A DNA stretch of 64,000 bases from Cocos nucifera (lineage: Eukaryota; Streptophyta; Magnoliopsida; Arecales; Arecaceae), in the NCBI GenBank assembly GCA_006176705.1, contig QRFJ01001021.1, forward strand, positions 682,001 through 746,000. The letters are read 5' to 3'. Both the position numbers and the translations under genes were made by a program. The notes below the pieces were generated by a model. It ran no database searches. It saw only the letters and a program-made list of their open reading frames with translations, and was not told where the DNA came from. Shown in pieces: positions 45,121 to 57,161 of the stretch; within the stretch, counting starts at the first letter, position 1, and each line of letters begins with the position of its first letter.

Positions 45121-46537
45121 CACCCTCCAACTTAGTCATTGCTAGTCTCTTAGCAATGCATTATTTAATATTAATTAATTATCATATTTTAATAAGATCC
45201 TCCATCATAAATATAGATATAGGTTTAAAGTTCAAAAATTTAGTAAGTACCACTGATAAGTATTGAGCTTCAGAAGCAGATTTCGTAGTCAGTACAATCA
45301 AAAACTTCCTTAAAGTACATCTAAAGATCTCTAGCACTTGTGTTAGTGATGACTAATTTAATATTTTGATGCTAATTTAAAGAATAAATATTTTTTCTTT
45401 TATCATCTATTTTAGTTAGTTTTCTATAAACTCCTAAGTTAAGCTCATGAATTAAGGTAGCTTTCACACTATCTCATTTTTTTTTTGTGCTGAGCATCCT
45501 GGCCTTCCCTCCACCATTTAACATGAACCTCCATACTTGATCTAGGTGCAGAGATTCACTTAGTAAGCTTTGGATAATCCACATATACTTTATTTTTTTG
45601 CACTTTTATTTTAGGCAGGTAGCTCTTTCCTTAAATTCAAATTTTTTTGATTGGAATGTATATTAATCACTAATTTTTAATAATAATTGAATCCTCAATT
45701 GACTTTATAATCAATACCTATTTTGCCTTGTTAGTGTGTATGTGCAATTAGAAGTGCTAATAGTCTTTAAATGATCTAAGTAGACTGCTAAAAGTCTGAC
45801 CAACTAGTCTACTTATTCACTCGCTATATTCATTAGTAAATACTATTAACTTTTTTTACTTCTCCCAGTCTATTTTGCTCAAGATTTTCTTTCTTGACAC
45901 ATGGTTTAAACTTTTTTTAAATTATTTAAATTTAATTTTTAAAAATTTTTATTAATTAATTTTTTTATAAAATTTTTTCTACCCTCCAACTTAATCAACA
46001 TTGTATCAATGGAGAAAGAAAAAGTAAAGAGTGCAATAAGGGACAGAAAAGAATACACCTGATTCAATCTAGACTGGTTCTTTGAAATTTTGCAAACTAG
46101 CTTAAGCTCTTCTTTAGTTTTCTCTACAAAATTGAAAACACACACCAGAGCCATAAAAGAGCAACAAGAAACTATGAAAAAGAAATAAAAGAAAAGAATC
46201 AAAACAAAAAGAAAACGAAACAACCTATCTAGTAGTTCTGATTTATAGTTGTCAGCTTAACTTTCTTAGAGCTCTAAACTGGATCTTGCAATTGGAGGGC
46301 TTTCTTCTCTCTTTCAAAACTTCTACTAATGTAATGCTTCAGCCTATGTCCATTTACCTTGAAGGTACCTTTTGATTCGTCAGAGATCTCCACTGCTCCA
46401 TATGAAAAAATCTTAGTAATTGTATAAAGACCTGTCCATCTTTATTTTAGTTTTCCTAGAAATAAATGTAGCCATGAACTATACAAGAGAATTTGTTGTC
46501 CCTTATGGAGTCCTCTTTTTACAATGTTATTATCATG
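45121..46537 (-). other. Gypsy-1 3' untranslated region and polypurine tract
   Basis: Next to the LTR the minus strand reads AAGTTGGAGGGTG (45121-45133), the likely polypurine tract; a related copy occurs at about 45982. The rest is AT-rich with no recognisable domain. Long 3' untranslated regions are usual in Athila/Tat elements. The open frame at 45939-46223 is low-complexity and not called. Confidence 0.55.
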
Positions 46538-47435
46538 TCATTTCTTAGTATGTTCTTTATAGATCCTCGAATTCTCATAGGCATCATGATAAAATTCATC
46601 CATCTCATTTAGCTGCATTAACATGTTCTTTCTTGCATCTTGTATATCAAAGTTAAGAATTTTCATAGCCCAATATACTTTATGTTCTAGCTTAATGGGA
46701 AGGTGACATGCTTTACCAAAGAGTAACCTATATGGAGACATACCAATGGGTATTTTATATGCAGTCTTATATGCCCATAATGCATCATCTAATTTTAATG
46801 ATCAATCTTTTCTAGATGTACTTACAGTCTTTTCTAAGATTCTTTTTAGTTTCCTATTAGACATTTTTACTTGACCACTTGTTTGTAGATGATATATGGT
46901 AGCTATCTTATGAGTGACATCATATTTGCTTAACAGATTTTTAAATTATTTATTACAAAAGTGTGTGTCCCCATTACTAATGATTGCTCTAGGAGTGACA
47001 AAACGTGTAAAAATATACTTTTTCAAAAATTTGACAACTATCTTAGCATCATTAATTAGAAAAACTGCTATTTCTATTCATTTTAAAACATAATCTATAG
47101 TCACAAGAATATATTATTTTGAAAAAAAACTAGAAAAAAATCTCATAAAATCAATATCCCAAACATCAAAAATTTTACATACAAGAATATTGTTTAAAGA
47201 TTCCATATATTGATTTTCAGTTCTTTGACAGCGGTCACATGAAGAAACATAAGTACGAGCATCTTTAAATAGAGAGAGCCAATAAAAACCTAATTTAAGA
47301 ACCTCATAGGCTGTCTTAGTTCGACCGAAATGTCCTCCTACCTTTCGGTCATGATAATAGTGTAAAATTTTCTCCATCTCTTCCTCCCAGACACATCTTC
47401 TAATGACCTGATCTGCACAATACTTATACAAGAAA
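46538..47435 (-). pseudogene. Gypsy-1 integrase
   Basis: The zinc-binding part reads HYYHDRKVGGHFGRTKTA and CDRCQRTENQ (HHCC motif), followed by LFDVWDIDF-like KIFDVWDIDFMRFF with the first catalytic Asp. Then the frame is broken (46750-47110, where the core with the second Asp and Glu is only partly readable), and the C-terminal part MSPYRLLFGKACHLPIKLEHKVYWA follows at 46741-46538, typical of Athila-type integrases. Confidence 0.85.
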
Positions 47436-47710
47436 GGTTCTTCCCAAAAATAATATTTGACAATAAATAAAAATCTCTTCTTTTATTGAAAAGAAAGATT
47501 AAGTGGAAGAATCTTACCAACCAGGTAGTTAACAATATCAGCATACCATGGAAATATTCTACCTGATATAGCATAAAGGCGCTCATCTGAGAATTCCTTC
47601 TTGAAAGGGCAAATATCTAAATCTTTTTCTATGACATTTTCCAGCCTTGAAAGGTGATTAGCAATTGAATTTTCTTTGCCTTTCTTGTCTTTGATCTCTA
47701 AATCATACTC

Positions 47711-48320
47711 TTATAGTAGAAGAATCCAGCTAATCAATCTGGGTTTTGCATCTTTCTTGGTGAGAAGATACTTTAGAGCTGTATGATCAGTATATATAAT
47801 AACTTTGGATAAAATAAGATAGAAATGAAATTTATTTAATGCAAATACTACTACCAGGATCTTCTTTTTTATAGTTGCATGTTTTTGTTGGGCCTCTATC
47901 AAGGTACAGCTGGCATAATAAATAGTCCAAAAAATCTTATCCTTTCTTTGACCAAGTACTGCTCTTATGGCTGTATCACTAGCATCACACATCAGCTCAA
48001 AAGGTAGGGACCAATCTGGTGCCATTATAATAGGTGCTGTGACCAGCTTCTTCTTGAGGGTGTTGTATACCTACAAACGCTCATCAATAAAATGAAAAAA
48101 GATATCTTTACACAATAGATTAGATAAAGATCTAGAAATTAGGGAGAAGTCCTTTATAAATTGATGATAAAATCCAGCATGCCCTAAGAAGCTTCTGATA
48201 GCCTTTACCAAGGTCGGTAGAGGCAACTTTTCAATTACCTTAATCTTAGCTCTATCCACTTCAATTCTCTTATATGAGATCTTGTGGCCTAGCACTATAC
48301 CTTCTTGCACCATCAGATGA
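47711..48320 (-). pseudogene. Gypsy-1 RT connection and RNase H
   Basis: 48313-48071 reads GIVLGHKISYKRIEVDRAKI and IRSFLGHAGFYHQFIKDFS, the end of the RT. After a gap, 48025-47711 reads the RNase H domain with FELMCDASDTAIRAVLGQR, TLIEAQQKHATIKKK (the Glu motif normally NYxTTEKELL, here altered), and IYTDHTALKYLLTKKDAKPRLI. The RNase H Asp and TDH residues are visible. Confidence 0.88.
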
Positions 48321-48328
48321 TACTTCTC

Positions 48329-49280
48329 CTAATTTAAGATAAGATTAGTATCTTCACATCTTTGTAAAACAAGAGACAAGTTATGTAGACATTTATCAAA
48401 TGTAGACCCAAAGATAAAAAAATCATCCATAAAGATCTCAAGAAAATCCTTAATCATGTCATGAAAAATAGCCATCATGCATCGTTGAAAAGTAACTGGT
48501 GCATTATACAAACCAAATAGCATTCTTCTAAAAGTAAATGTACCATAAGGACATGTAAACAAAGTTTTCTCTTAATCCTAAGGTGCTATGGCAATTTGAT
48601 TATAACCAGAATAACCATTTAGAACATAATAAAAATCATGCCTAGCTAATCTTTCTAATATCTAATCTATGAATAGAAGAGGATAATGATCTTTCCTAGT
48701 TGCATCATTTAATTTTTTATAATCCATGCATACTCTCCATCCAGCACAATCCTAGTAAAAATTAATTTATTATTATCATTTTGAACTACAGTAATCCCAC
48801 CTTTTTTAGGAACTACTTGAACAGGACTTACCCAAGAATTATCAGAGATGGGATAAATAATAATTGCATCAAGTAGCTTGATTACTTTCTTTTTGATCAT
48901 TTCTTGCATCTTTGGATTAAGTCTTCTTTAGGGTTGGACCGTAGGCTCATAATTATCCTCTATGAGAATTTTATGCATACAAATTGAGGGACTGATTCCT
49001 TTAATGTCTGCTATGGTCCATCCAAACACCTTCTTATGTTTCTTTAGCACTCTCAATAACTTCTCTTCCATTAATCCTGTCAAAGAAGAAGAAATAATAA
49101 CAGATAAGTGTGAAGAACCTTCTAGGGAAACATATTTTAAAAGAGAAGAAAGAGATTTAAGTTCAAGAGTAGGTGACTCTTCAATTGATGGTTTTAGAAG
49201 AGGAGTAGATGATCTTTCTAGCTCTTCAAAACGTGGTCTATATGTGCATGAAATGTATGGCCTGGCCTCCAACAATCTTA
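48329..49280 (-). pseudogene. Gypsy-1 reverse transcriptase
   Basis: 49275-48928 carries the segment before RT with KKHKKVFGWTIADIKGISPS; 48909-48709 carries IIYPISDNSWVSPVQVVPKKGG; 48562-48329 carries MPFGL-like FTFRRMLFGLYNAPVTFQRCMMAIF and the catalytic FMDDFFIFGSTFDKCL. The Asp pair of the DD box is kept. The region between 48709 and 48565 (QIxIAPEDQEKTxF area) is broken by stops. Confidence 0.88.
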
Positions 49281-49469
49281 TGCACTCTAGTTGCCTTTCA
49301 TCTTCAACCGAACCCTCTTGTAATTCAACAATGCAAGCCTCAATAGGGTCCTTAAATCTATTTTCTAAAAAATACTCATGTACTAATTTATCATTATCAT
49401 CAATTCGAAAATAAGTTTGATCATTATTAGGATGTTTAATAGCCTTAAAAACATTAAAGATAACTTATT

Positions 49470-49838
49470 CCTCTTGGACTCTAAGAATTAAATTTTCTTA
49501 TTGAACATCAATTAAAGCTCCTCCAGTAGCTAAAAAGGGTCTCCCTAGAATAAGGGGTACTTCAATATTTTCTTTCATGTCTAGAATAATAAAATCAATA
49601 GAAAAAATAAATTTATTTATCTTTACCAAGATATCTTCTACTATATCTCTTGGATATTTGATGGATCTGTCTACTAGCTGAAGAGTGATAGTAAGTAGTA
49701 GGCTTTAGTTCTCCAAGTCCCAGCTTTCTAAAAATAGGAAAAGACATGAGATTAATACTTGCTCCTAAATCACATAAAACTTTATCAAAACTACAATCAC
49801 CAATAATATAGGGGATAGTAAAACTTTTTGGATCTTTT
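49470..49838 (-). pseudogene. Gypsy-1 aspartic protease region
   Basis: Minus strand: SFTIPYIIGDCSFDKVLCDLGASINLM, where the D-x-G-A-S triad (normally D-L-G-A-S in this group) is kept, then FRKLGLGELKPTT. A frame shift follows, and the end (EVPLILGRPFLATGGALIDV in pieces) is readable to about 49510. It is cut from gag by Copia-3, which inserted at 49839. Confidence 0.82.
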
Positions 49839-50446
49839 TATCAAAAATGCGCACTCATCCCACACGGATTGACGTGACCATCAGTGATTAGCCAAGCAAC
49901 AAGAAAGTACTTCTTAGAGATTTAATGTGGAAGCATGATCAAATAATTTAAGAAATAGAGAAGAAGAGATTTTTGAAAGAAAAAAGCTTTTATTTAGTAT
50001 ATTTCAGCACTCTTACAATCTTGATCTATTTCTAGTATATATACTTTACAGAAGATCAAGTCCAAACTTATAGAAAAACTCCTCAAACCCAAACAACCCA
50101 CGTACATAAAATAATAACCTATAAAAACTGAGCTGGTCTAGTTTTAGACTGAGTCGGCTAACCGCGACTGGGTCGGCTTAGTCCCAGACTGAGCCGACCC
50201 AGTTGTGTATCATGCTAATAGCCCAAAAATGCTTCTTTCTATCTAAATTTTTCTTTGAGACCTAGCCGATCCAGTCTTGGACTGAGCCAATCCAATTCTT
50301 AACTGAGCCGGCTCAGTCTCAGGGTGAGTCGGTCCAGTTTCCAAACTTTTCTATTAAGGCTGATTCTTCTTCCGACTCGCTCCTATCTTTTCATGACCTA
50401 TCTTCTTATATTTTTAAGACTTGGGAGTGCCACTTCTAAGCTTACA
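49839..50446 (-). repeat. Copia-3 3' LTR
   Basis: About 608 bp; plus-strand start TATCAAAAATGCGCACTC (partner TGTCGAAAATGCACGCTC), end AAGCTTACA. TATATATA on the minus strand at about 50036-50044. GAGCCGGCT/ACTGGG-type repeats at about 50120-50340. Confidence 0.9.
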
Positions 50447-50695
50447 TTCTCCATCTTGGTGCTTCCAAGTCCTTGTGAACTCATCTCTTCTCAACAGACC
50501 CATCCATGCTACACATCTCTAAAAGCTGTCACTGGAGAGTACCTTCGTGAATGCATCAGACTAATTCTCCTTGGTATGGACCCTCATTAGTTTCACTTCA
50601 CCTTCCTCCATCAGCTCTTTGATCTTATGGTACCTCACGTCTATATGCTTTGTGCGCGCATGATAGACTGGGTTTCGTGCCAATAATAGAGCACT

Positions 50696-51620
50696 CTAAC
50701 CATCATTGAACAGTGTAACCTTGCTCTGCTCCATCCCTAACTCATCAATCAGCCTCCTAAGCCAAAGGGCTTTCTTTGCAGCCTCTGTTATCCTAATATA
50801 CTCGACCTCTGTGGTAGACAAGGCCATGATTAACTGAAGGGTTGATCTCCAAGACACGGGTCCACCATATACGTAGAAGAGGTATCTAGTAGTAGACCTT
50901 CTTGTATCAAGATCACCAGCATAATTTGCATCAACAAATCCTTCCAGAGGATCTGAACCTTCACACATCTTCATAGATTATTCTCCAAATCCTTTTGACT
51001 GCCCACCAAACATCAAACCATAATCCCTTATTCCATGCAGATATCTCAATATCCATTTCAATGCTTTTCAGCATTCCTTCCCAAGATTAGCCATATATCT
51101 ACTAACCATGCTCACTGCATGTGCTACATCTAATTTACAGCACACCATAGTGTACATCACACTACCTACAGCATTTGCATATGGGACTCATTCCATGTAC
51201 TCTCTCTCCTCTTCTAACTGGGGGCTCTATAACTTGGAGAGAGACATATGGCTCGATAATGGCGTCTCTGCAGGTTTGGCCTTCTTCATTCCAAACCTCT
51301 TCAGAATCTTTCGGACATACTTTTTTTGTGACAAATGAAGCACTTCTTTGCACCTATCTCTGCAAATCTTCATTCCAAGAATTTTCTCAGCTGGACCCAA
51401 ATCCTTCATCTCAAACTCAGATGATAATGCTCTTTTCTATCTTTTCACAACATCCATGCTTCTACTGGCTATGAGCATATCATCTATATATAATAATAGG
51501 TACAGGGCATCCTCCTCATCTACGTTCTTATCATAGACACAACAATCATGTTCACATCTACTGAAACCCAGGCTCAAGACAAAGCTATCAAATCTTTGAT
51601 ACCACTGACGAGGGAATTAT
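50696..51620 (-). pseudogene. Copia-3 RT C-half and RNase H
   Basis: Pieces in order: YIDD-type catalytic box near 51478-51505, FEMKDLGPAEKILGMKICRDR (51409), KYVRKILKRFGMKKAK, then GFVDANYAGDLDTRRSTTRY and a MALSTTEVEYIRITEAAKKALW stretch of RNase H at 50974-50696. RNase H is closer to the family consensus here than in Copia-2. Confidence 0.87.
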
Positions 51621-51873
51621 TTCAAGCCATACAAAGACTTCTTGAGTAAACAAACATTTTCTTTCTATTCCATCTCCATGAAACCATCTGGCTGATTCAT
51701 GTAGATTTTTTCCTCCAAAGTCCCACGAATGAAGGCCATCTTCACGTCCATCTGTTTCAATTCCATGTTATGCTGTGCTACTAGTGACAACAAAACTCGA
51801 ATAGATGTATGATGCACCATAGAAAAATTTTTTTCTGTGTAGTCAATCCCTTTCCTTTATGAGTATCCCTTTG

Positions 51874-52640
51874 CTACCAGTCTTGCTTTGAATCTGACTC
51901 CACCTTATTCTGAAGGTGCTTCTTTCTTTGTGAACACCACTTTGAGCCAATAGGTCGAGCACCCTCTGGAAGATCCACCAGTTGCCATATCTGATTCATC
52001 TCAAGTGATTCCATCTCTTCCATCATGGCCTGTATCCATGAATCATGATCCTCACTCTGCATGGCTTCTACATAATTCTCTAGATCTCCATTAGCAGTAA
52101 TGAGTGCATAGGAGATAACCTCATCAATGACATATCTGATCGATCTTCTAATAGTATGCTGGGGCTTATGCAAAGCCACTCCTATTGGCACATCTCTGTC
52201 TGATGTCTGTGGTTGCTTCTGTACATCTGTCTGAACTGTCGGCCCTTCATGCTGATTTTCAATATGAGACAATACTTTTCTGCCCAGCTCCACCTCAATA
52301 GGAACACTCTTGTAAGTTGATGTAACCTGCATGCGATCATTCTCTGACTGGCCACCATTGTTCACCTCTATTTTTCTAGTTCTACCTATCCCAAACCTCC
52401 TCAAGATGCTCTTCTCATCAAAGATAACGTCCCTACTGATCACTAACTTCGGTACCTGAGAGTCCCATAGCAGGTATCCCTTGACTCCTTGTGGATACCC
52501 TATGAATGTCATCTTTTAAGATTTCAGGTCCAATTTGCTCCTCTCGATTGCCTCCACATGTGCATAGGCTATGCAACCAAAAATTTTTAGATGGCCAAGC
52601 TCCATCTTTTTTTCACTCCAGACCTTCTCTGGAATGCCTC
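51874..52640 (-). pseudogene. Copia-3 integrase C-terminus and RT N-half
   Basis: MTFIGYPQGVKGYLLWDSQ opens the integrase C-terminal region at 52512; upstream to 52640 the decayed KVFGC-type segment is visible. It continues through the linker (SYALITANGDLENYVEAMQSEDHDSW) to RT (MESLEMNQIWQLVDLPEGARP). A frame break near 51874 ends the open stretch inside the VFKKK segment. Confidence 0.87.
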
Positions 52641-52936
52641 CATTTAGCTAATAATGAGGGGACCTGTTCACAAGAAAATAAAAAAAAAATTAAAGCATCA
52701 CCCAAAAAAAACTTTGAGAGTGATGTCTGCAGCCTCAAACTCCATGCCTTCTCGGTCAGTGTCCGGTTCATTCTTTCCACGACACCATTCTACTGGGGAG
52801 TCATCTTCACTGTATAATGACGTTTGATGCCATTTTCCTCATAGTACCTCTTGAACTCCAGGCTAGTATACTCTCCTTCATTATCCGACCTCAGATACTT
52901 CACCTGTCTTCCTGACTTCTTCTCTACTTCAACTCT

Positions 52937-53720
52937 CTAGGCTCTGAATTGGGCAAACACCTCTGATTTTTCTCTAATCAGATAAACCCACACCTTTCTT
53001 GAAAAATCATTAATGAAAGTGATAAAGTATTTTGCCTCACCTCTAGCTGATACAGGAGCTGGTCTCCATATATCCGAGTGCACTAAATCCAGCACTCCCT
53101 CGCTGTACTTGGTACTTTTGGCAAACTTCATCCTGTGCTGTTTGCCAAAGATGCATGGCTCACAAAGATCTGTGCCCTCCTTCTTCAGGGTTAGGATCAT
53201 ACCTCTTCTGTTTAGTTCAGTGAGCCCACGGTCACTCATATGATCCATCCGATAGTGCCACAGCTGAAATAGAATCTGCTCCTCCTGTGTTGCTGTTAGC
53301 ACCTTTGCACTATCATTTACCACTGAGCCTTCAATTCTATAAAGATTGTTGCTCAATCTTGTACCTCTCATCACCACCAAAGCTTTCTTGAAAATTTTCA
53401 GACATTCACTCCCATCTTGGCCACTAAAAGCATAATCCTGCACCTCCAAGTAGTCCAAAGAAATCAAATTTCTTTTCAACTCCAGTACATGCGTAACATT
53501 TGATAATGTATGAATGATCCCATCCTACATCCTTATTCTGATAGAGCCAATTCCAACAACTTTGCATGAATGATCATCTCCAAGACTGACACTTCCACTA
53601 TCGATCTTCTGGTAGGTAGCAAACCACTTCTAATGAGAAGTATAGTGGTGCGAGCATGCTGAATCCAATATCCATATATTATCATACTCTGTGGATCCAT
53701 CTGATACAAGTAGTAGGTCT
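52937..53720 (-). pseudogene. Copia-3 protease, GAG-pre-integrase and integrase core
   Basis: From 53720 down to 53480 a broken protease reading is visible (WILDSACSHH-like near 53665). 53479-52937 is open for 180 residues: KRNLISLDYLEVQDYAFSG, LWHYRMDHMSDRGL (His pair), CEPCIFGKQHR (Cys pair), VHSDIWRPAPVSARG (first catalytic Asp), FSRKVWVYLIREKSEVF. It is joined to gag beyond LTR-4. Confidence 0.88.
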
Positions 53721-53722
53721 TG

Positions 53723-54621
53723 TATTATCGTCCATAATATTTCAGGCATCACCTAGCTCTGATATCAAATTATAGATCCATGATATCGCTCGAATGCTAA
53801 TCATCCTTGACATCACAAGCACCCTGATATCATGTTGCGGAAGCTCCTGATCTTTAGCACGGATCTGAAGGAACCTATGACATTATCTATGGGCAGCACA
53901 CCACCGATCCTCCACCTAGATCTGTGATGTCTAGGCCTTCTTCAAGAACCCTAGGATGGCAACTTTAGAGAGAAGAGAAGAAGAGAGTTGAGGGAGAAAA
54001 GTTCTGTATTAATTCCAACCTTGAAAACCCTAATACAATCTATGTATTTATACATAGCCATTAGGCCCGACCAAAAAACTCTCCAGCTAACCCAATACAT
54101 GAAAGTACTCACCAAGCTCATGTACATCCATGTCTTCCTTGCTCTCATCCTATGGATCTAGACCCAACCCATACATGAATTAGCCCCCTTAAGACCTTTC
54201 AAACCAGGCCTTAAGACCCCTAGGATCAACCCAGACCCTAGTCCAAAACAGACCCTCACGTAACTCTACCGTGCACTGAGCCGGCTCAGTCTTAGCACTG
54301 AGTCGACTAAGTTTCACTGGATTGGCTCAGTCTGAAATTGAGCCGGACAGACTGAGCCGGCCCAGTTCTATATGTGCCAGTAGTTTCGAATGCATAGCTC
54401 TTTATTTTGCCTGTCCACTAAGACTTAGCCAACCTAATTTTGGACTGAGCTGACTAACCTGTAGAAAATATCCTTTCTACAATCTTGATTCTCCAACTTT
54501 GGTTCTTTACTTCACCTTGTGTCCCAAGTCTCCAAAGCACCAACCAAGCTCCTAAAATCTTTAGAGCCATCACCGTGGCTCCGTGGCCTCCCAAGGCTTG
54601 GAAGCACTATAAATCCTCACA
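53723..54621 (-). repeat. LTR-4 3' LTR
   Basis: Plus-strand start TATTATCGTCCATAATATTT, end AAATCCTCACA. It lacks a segment of about 40 bp (GGGCACCTCCCTCCTTGG...) present near 56440 in the partner. TATAAATA on the minus strand at 54045-54052; GAGCCGGCT repeats at about 54280-54460. Confidence 0.9.
54045..54052 (-). promoter_or_regulatory. TATA box in LTR-4 3' LTR
   Basis: TATAAATA on the minus strand inside the palindrome CTATGTATTTATACATAG; the same palindrome occurs in the partner LTR (TATA 56594-56601). Confidence 0.5.
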
Positions 54622-56231
54622 ATCTCCACCTTGGTGCCCCAAGCCTTGGCAAATTTCTTGGCAATGCCCTCCTGCATGATCCAGCTGTCCTTGCACACTT
54701 AACAGCACCTATGTAAACATCACCTTCGTCAATCCTCTTCAGCTATTGTGCACCTTTGAGGCCTTTGAGATGACCGCCTCCACCACTGAAGATCTTGGTT
54801 TGCTTCTTGGCACCATCCTAAAATTATAGGATCCTTTCTGCTTAGCAGCTAGATCACTTTTTTTGGATTTTTTTGAAGAACCGACAGCATTTCTACACCA
54901 GCACATGCTATACCACCTGACACAATCTCCTTGAAGCTACGCCTGTCCACTTGCACATGCCGCTCCATCTGAAGCTGTGCATCACCGATGCTCTAAACTC
55001 ATGCTAAATTTTTTCTCCACTTATGAAGCCATCACTGTGGAGCTCCACCTATATCCGATGTCCATCTAATACCGTAGAAGCCAACTCTGTCACCAAGTCC
55101 CTCGAGGTCAACCACTCAACGCTGCACTACTGAGCCTGCCGCTGTACCTCGAACACCGTCGCTGCCCCTTCGAGCCCTCCACGCTCTGTGGATCCCTTCG
55201 AAGCTATCTGGGATACCTCCGCAACCCGTGGGCACCTCCAAAACTCAAGAGCTCATCTAACTCTTCCAAAATCAGTGATTGAATCCTAGAGAATTCTATC
55301 CTAGTCTTTCTCTTCTGCCCTTACACCAGCCATCGCTTCAGTTGCGCCTGGAGAACCATCCTCCATCTGAACCGCAACTCTTCCTGATGCTCCTGTAGAA
55401 GAAATCTGATCCATGATACTTTCAACTGCTAGAAACCTCCTGACGCTCCCTGAGACCTCCTGGCTCTTCCTAAGATCTACACCCGATCTCCCTAAGATAC
55501 TACTGACACTCTCTACTATGATACACTCCTCGGCTACTGCACTACGGAGCCTCTCTTAGCTCCTGTTCCTTCAGGAAAGCACTCCTGCAGCACTCCAGCA
55601 CTCTCTGACTCATTTCTATGCTGCTCTACAGCCACCAAGTCCTAACCTACTGGACCTCCATGGATCATCCATCTCCATCACTTCCAAGACTTCACAAATT
55701 CATACTCTGATCGAACTACTGAATACATCTCCGACTACTTCTCCATCTTTTAGACACCAAAGGATGTATATTCGCTTCTTCAATCTTCCTTTGACCATTA
55801 TCCCTTGGAAAATCTCTCTTCAAAAGTCCTACACTGCCCATCTTCCTAGAGAATCTTAATGCTCTCTGCTGAGATACCTCCTTTGGCTGCTGCATCATCG
55901 AGCCTCTCTCTGCCCTGCATCTTTAGAAAAATGCTACTACAGCACTCCAGCGCTCTCTGCCTATCACATTAGCATCATACACCCCGGCCTTTCTACCAAG
56001 ACCGATCAATAAATCATGCACCAAATCCTTCTACTCCAAGAAAATCTCTTTCCGTTAATCCTCTCAACCTTCACATTCAACCCGCTGCTCTCGGTTAGCC
56101 AAACCATAGCAATAATAAAGATAGATTTGAGACATACCATGGAATCCTTGTGCAGATTTCTAATTTTATCTTGTACGACTTCTCTTTTCCTTCCATGCAC
56201 CATCAGACTCTAAAACTTGGCTATGATATCA
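54622..56231 (-). other. LTR-4 interior, no coding domain
   Basis: About 1.6 kb rich in CT and CCTC phrases on the plus strand, with short frames but no gag, protease, RT or integrase signature. AGCACTCC/CTCTCTG phrases recur (around 55550-55610 and 55930-55960), with GAGCCTCTCT before both, suggesting an internal duplication. No function is apparent. Confidence 0.6.
56219..56231 (-). other. Degenerate primer-binding site of LTR-4
   Basis: Minus strand TATGATATCATAGCC beside the 5' LTR; compared with ATTGGTATCAGAGCC it keeps the core with three changes. It supports the minus-strand orientation. Confidence 0.6.
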
Positions 56232-57156
56232 TATTGTCGTCCACAACATTCCAAGCATCATCTAGTTTTGATACCAAATTGTAGACCCATGATATCGCTC
56301 GAACGCCAATAATCCTTGACATCACAAGCATCCCGATACCATGTTGCAGAAGCTCCTGATCTTTAGTACGGACCTGAAGAAACCTGTGACGTTCTCTATA
56401 GGCAGCACACCATCGATCCTCCACCTAGATCTATGATGGGGCACCTCCCTCCTTGGACTTGAGGGAGACGTCCCCTTCTCTAGGCCTTCTTCAAAAATCC
56501 TAGGGCGGTAACTCTAGAGAGAAGAGAAGAAGAGAGTTGAGGAAGAAAAGATCTGTATTGATTCCAATCTTGAAAATTCTAATACAACCTATGTATTTAT
56601 ACATAGCCATTAGGCCCGATCAAAAAACTCTCCTGCTAACTCAATACATGAAAGCACTCATCGAGCCCATGTACACTCATGTCTCCCATGCTCTCATCCT
56701 CTGGATCTAGACCCAACCCATATATGAATTAGCCCGCTTAAGACCTCTCAAACTAGGCCTTAAGATCCCTAGGATCAACCAGGACCCTAGCCCAAAATAG
56801 ACCCTCATGTAACTCTACCCGCGCACTAGGCCGGCTCAGTCTCAGCACTGAGCCGGCTAAGTTTCACTGGGTTGACTCAATCTAAAACTGAGTCGGCCCA
56901 GTCCTGTGCCATGCCAGCAGTTTTGAATATGCAGCTCTCTATTTTATCTGTCCACTGAGATAGCCGATCCAGTTTTGGACTGAAGCGGCAAATTTGTAGA
57001 AAATATCCTTTCTGCAGTCTTGATTTTTCGGCTTTGATTCCTTCACCTTATGTTCCAAGTCTCTGAAGCACCAACCAAGCTCCTAGAATCTTCAGAGCCA
57101 TCACCGTGACTCCTCCCATGGCCTTCCAAGACTTGGGAGCAACATAAATCCTCACA
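56232..57156 (-). repeat. LTR-4 5' LTR
   Basis: Plus-strand start TATTGTCGTCCACAACATT, end AAATCCTCACA. Matches 53723-54621 apart from the 40-bp indel and scattered changes. TATA at 56594-56601 (minus); GGCCGGCTCAGTCTCAG-type repeats at about 56825-56990. Confidence 0.9.
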
Positions 57157-57161
57157 TCTTG

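Larger units (their letters stand above)
53723..57156 (-). mobile_element. LTR-4: non-autonomous LTR element inside Copia-3
   Basis: LTRs at 53723-54621 and 56232-57156, about 0.9 kb each, with exact target copies TCTTG outside (53718-53722 and 57157-57161). Removing the element and one TCTTG rejoins the Copia-3 reading. The 1.6 kb interior has no gag or pol domain. The primer site (minus GATATCATAGCC, degenerate initiator-Met type) lies next to the right LTR and the polypurine tract AAGGTGGAGAT next to the left LTR. The shared tract and U3 repeats tie it to the Copia-2/Copia-3 family, so mobilisation in trans by them is plausible. Confidence 0.9.

Noticed and set aside
48962..49414. Plus-strand frame of 150 residues
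   Set aside because: It is the antisense shadow of the Gypsy-1 segment before RT, which has clear protein similarity on the minus strand.
54485..56424. Several short frames inside LTR-4
   Set aside because: None has gag or pol motifs, none is long, and they do not connect into a polyprotein.
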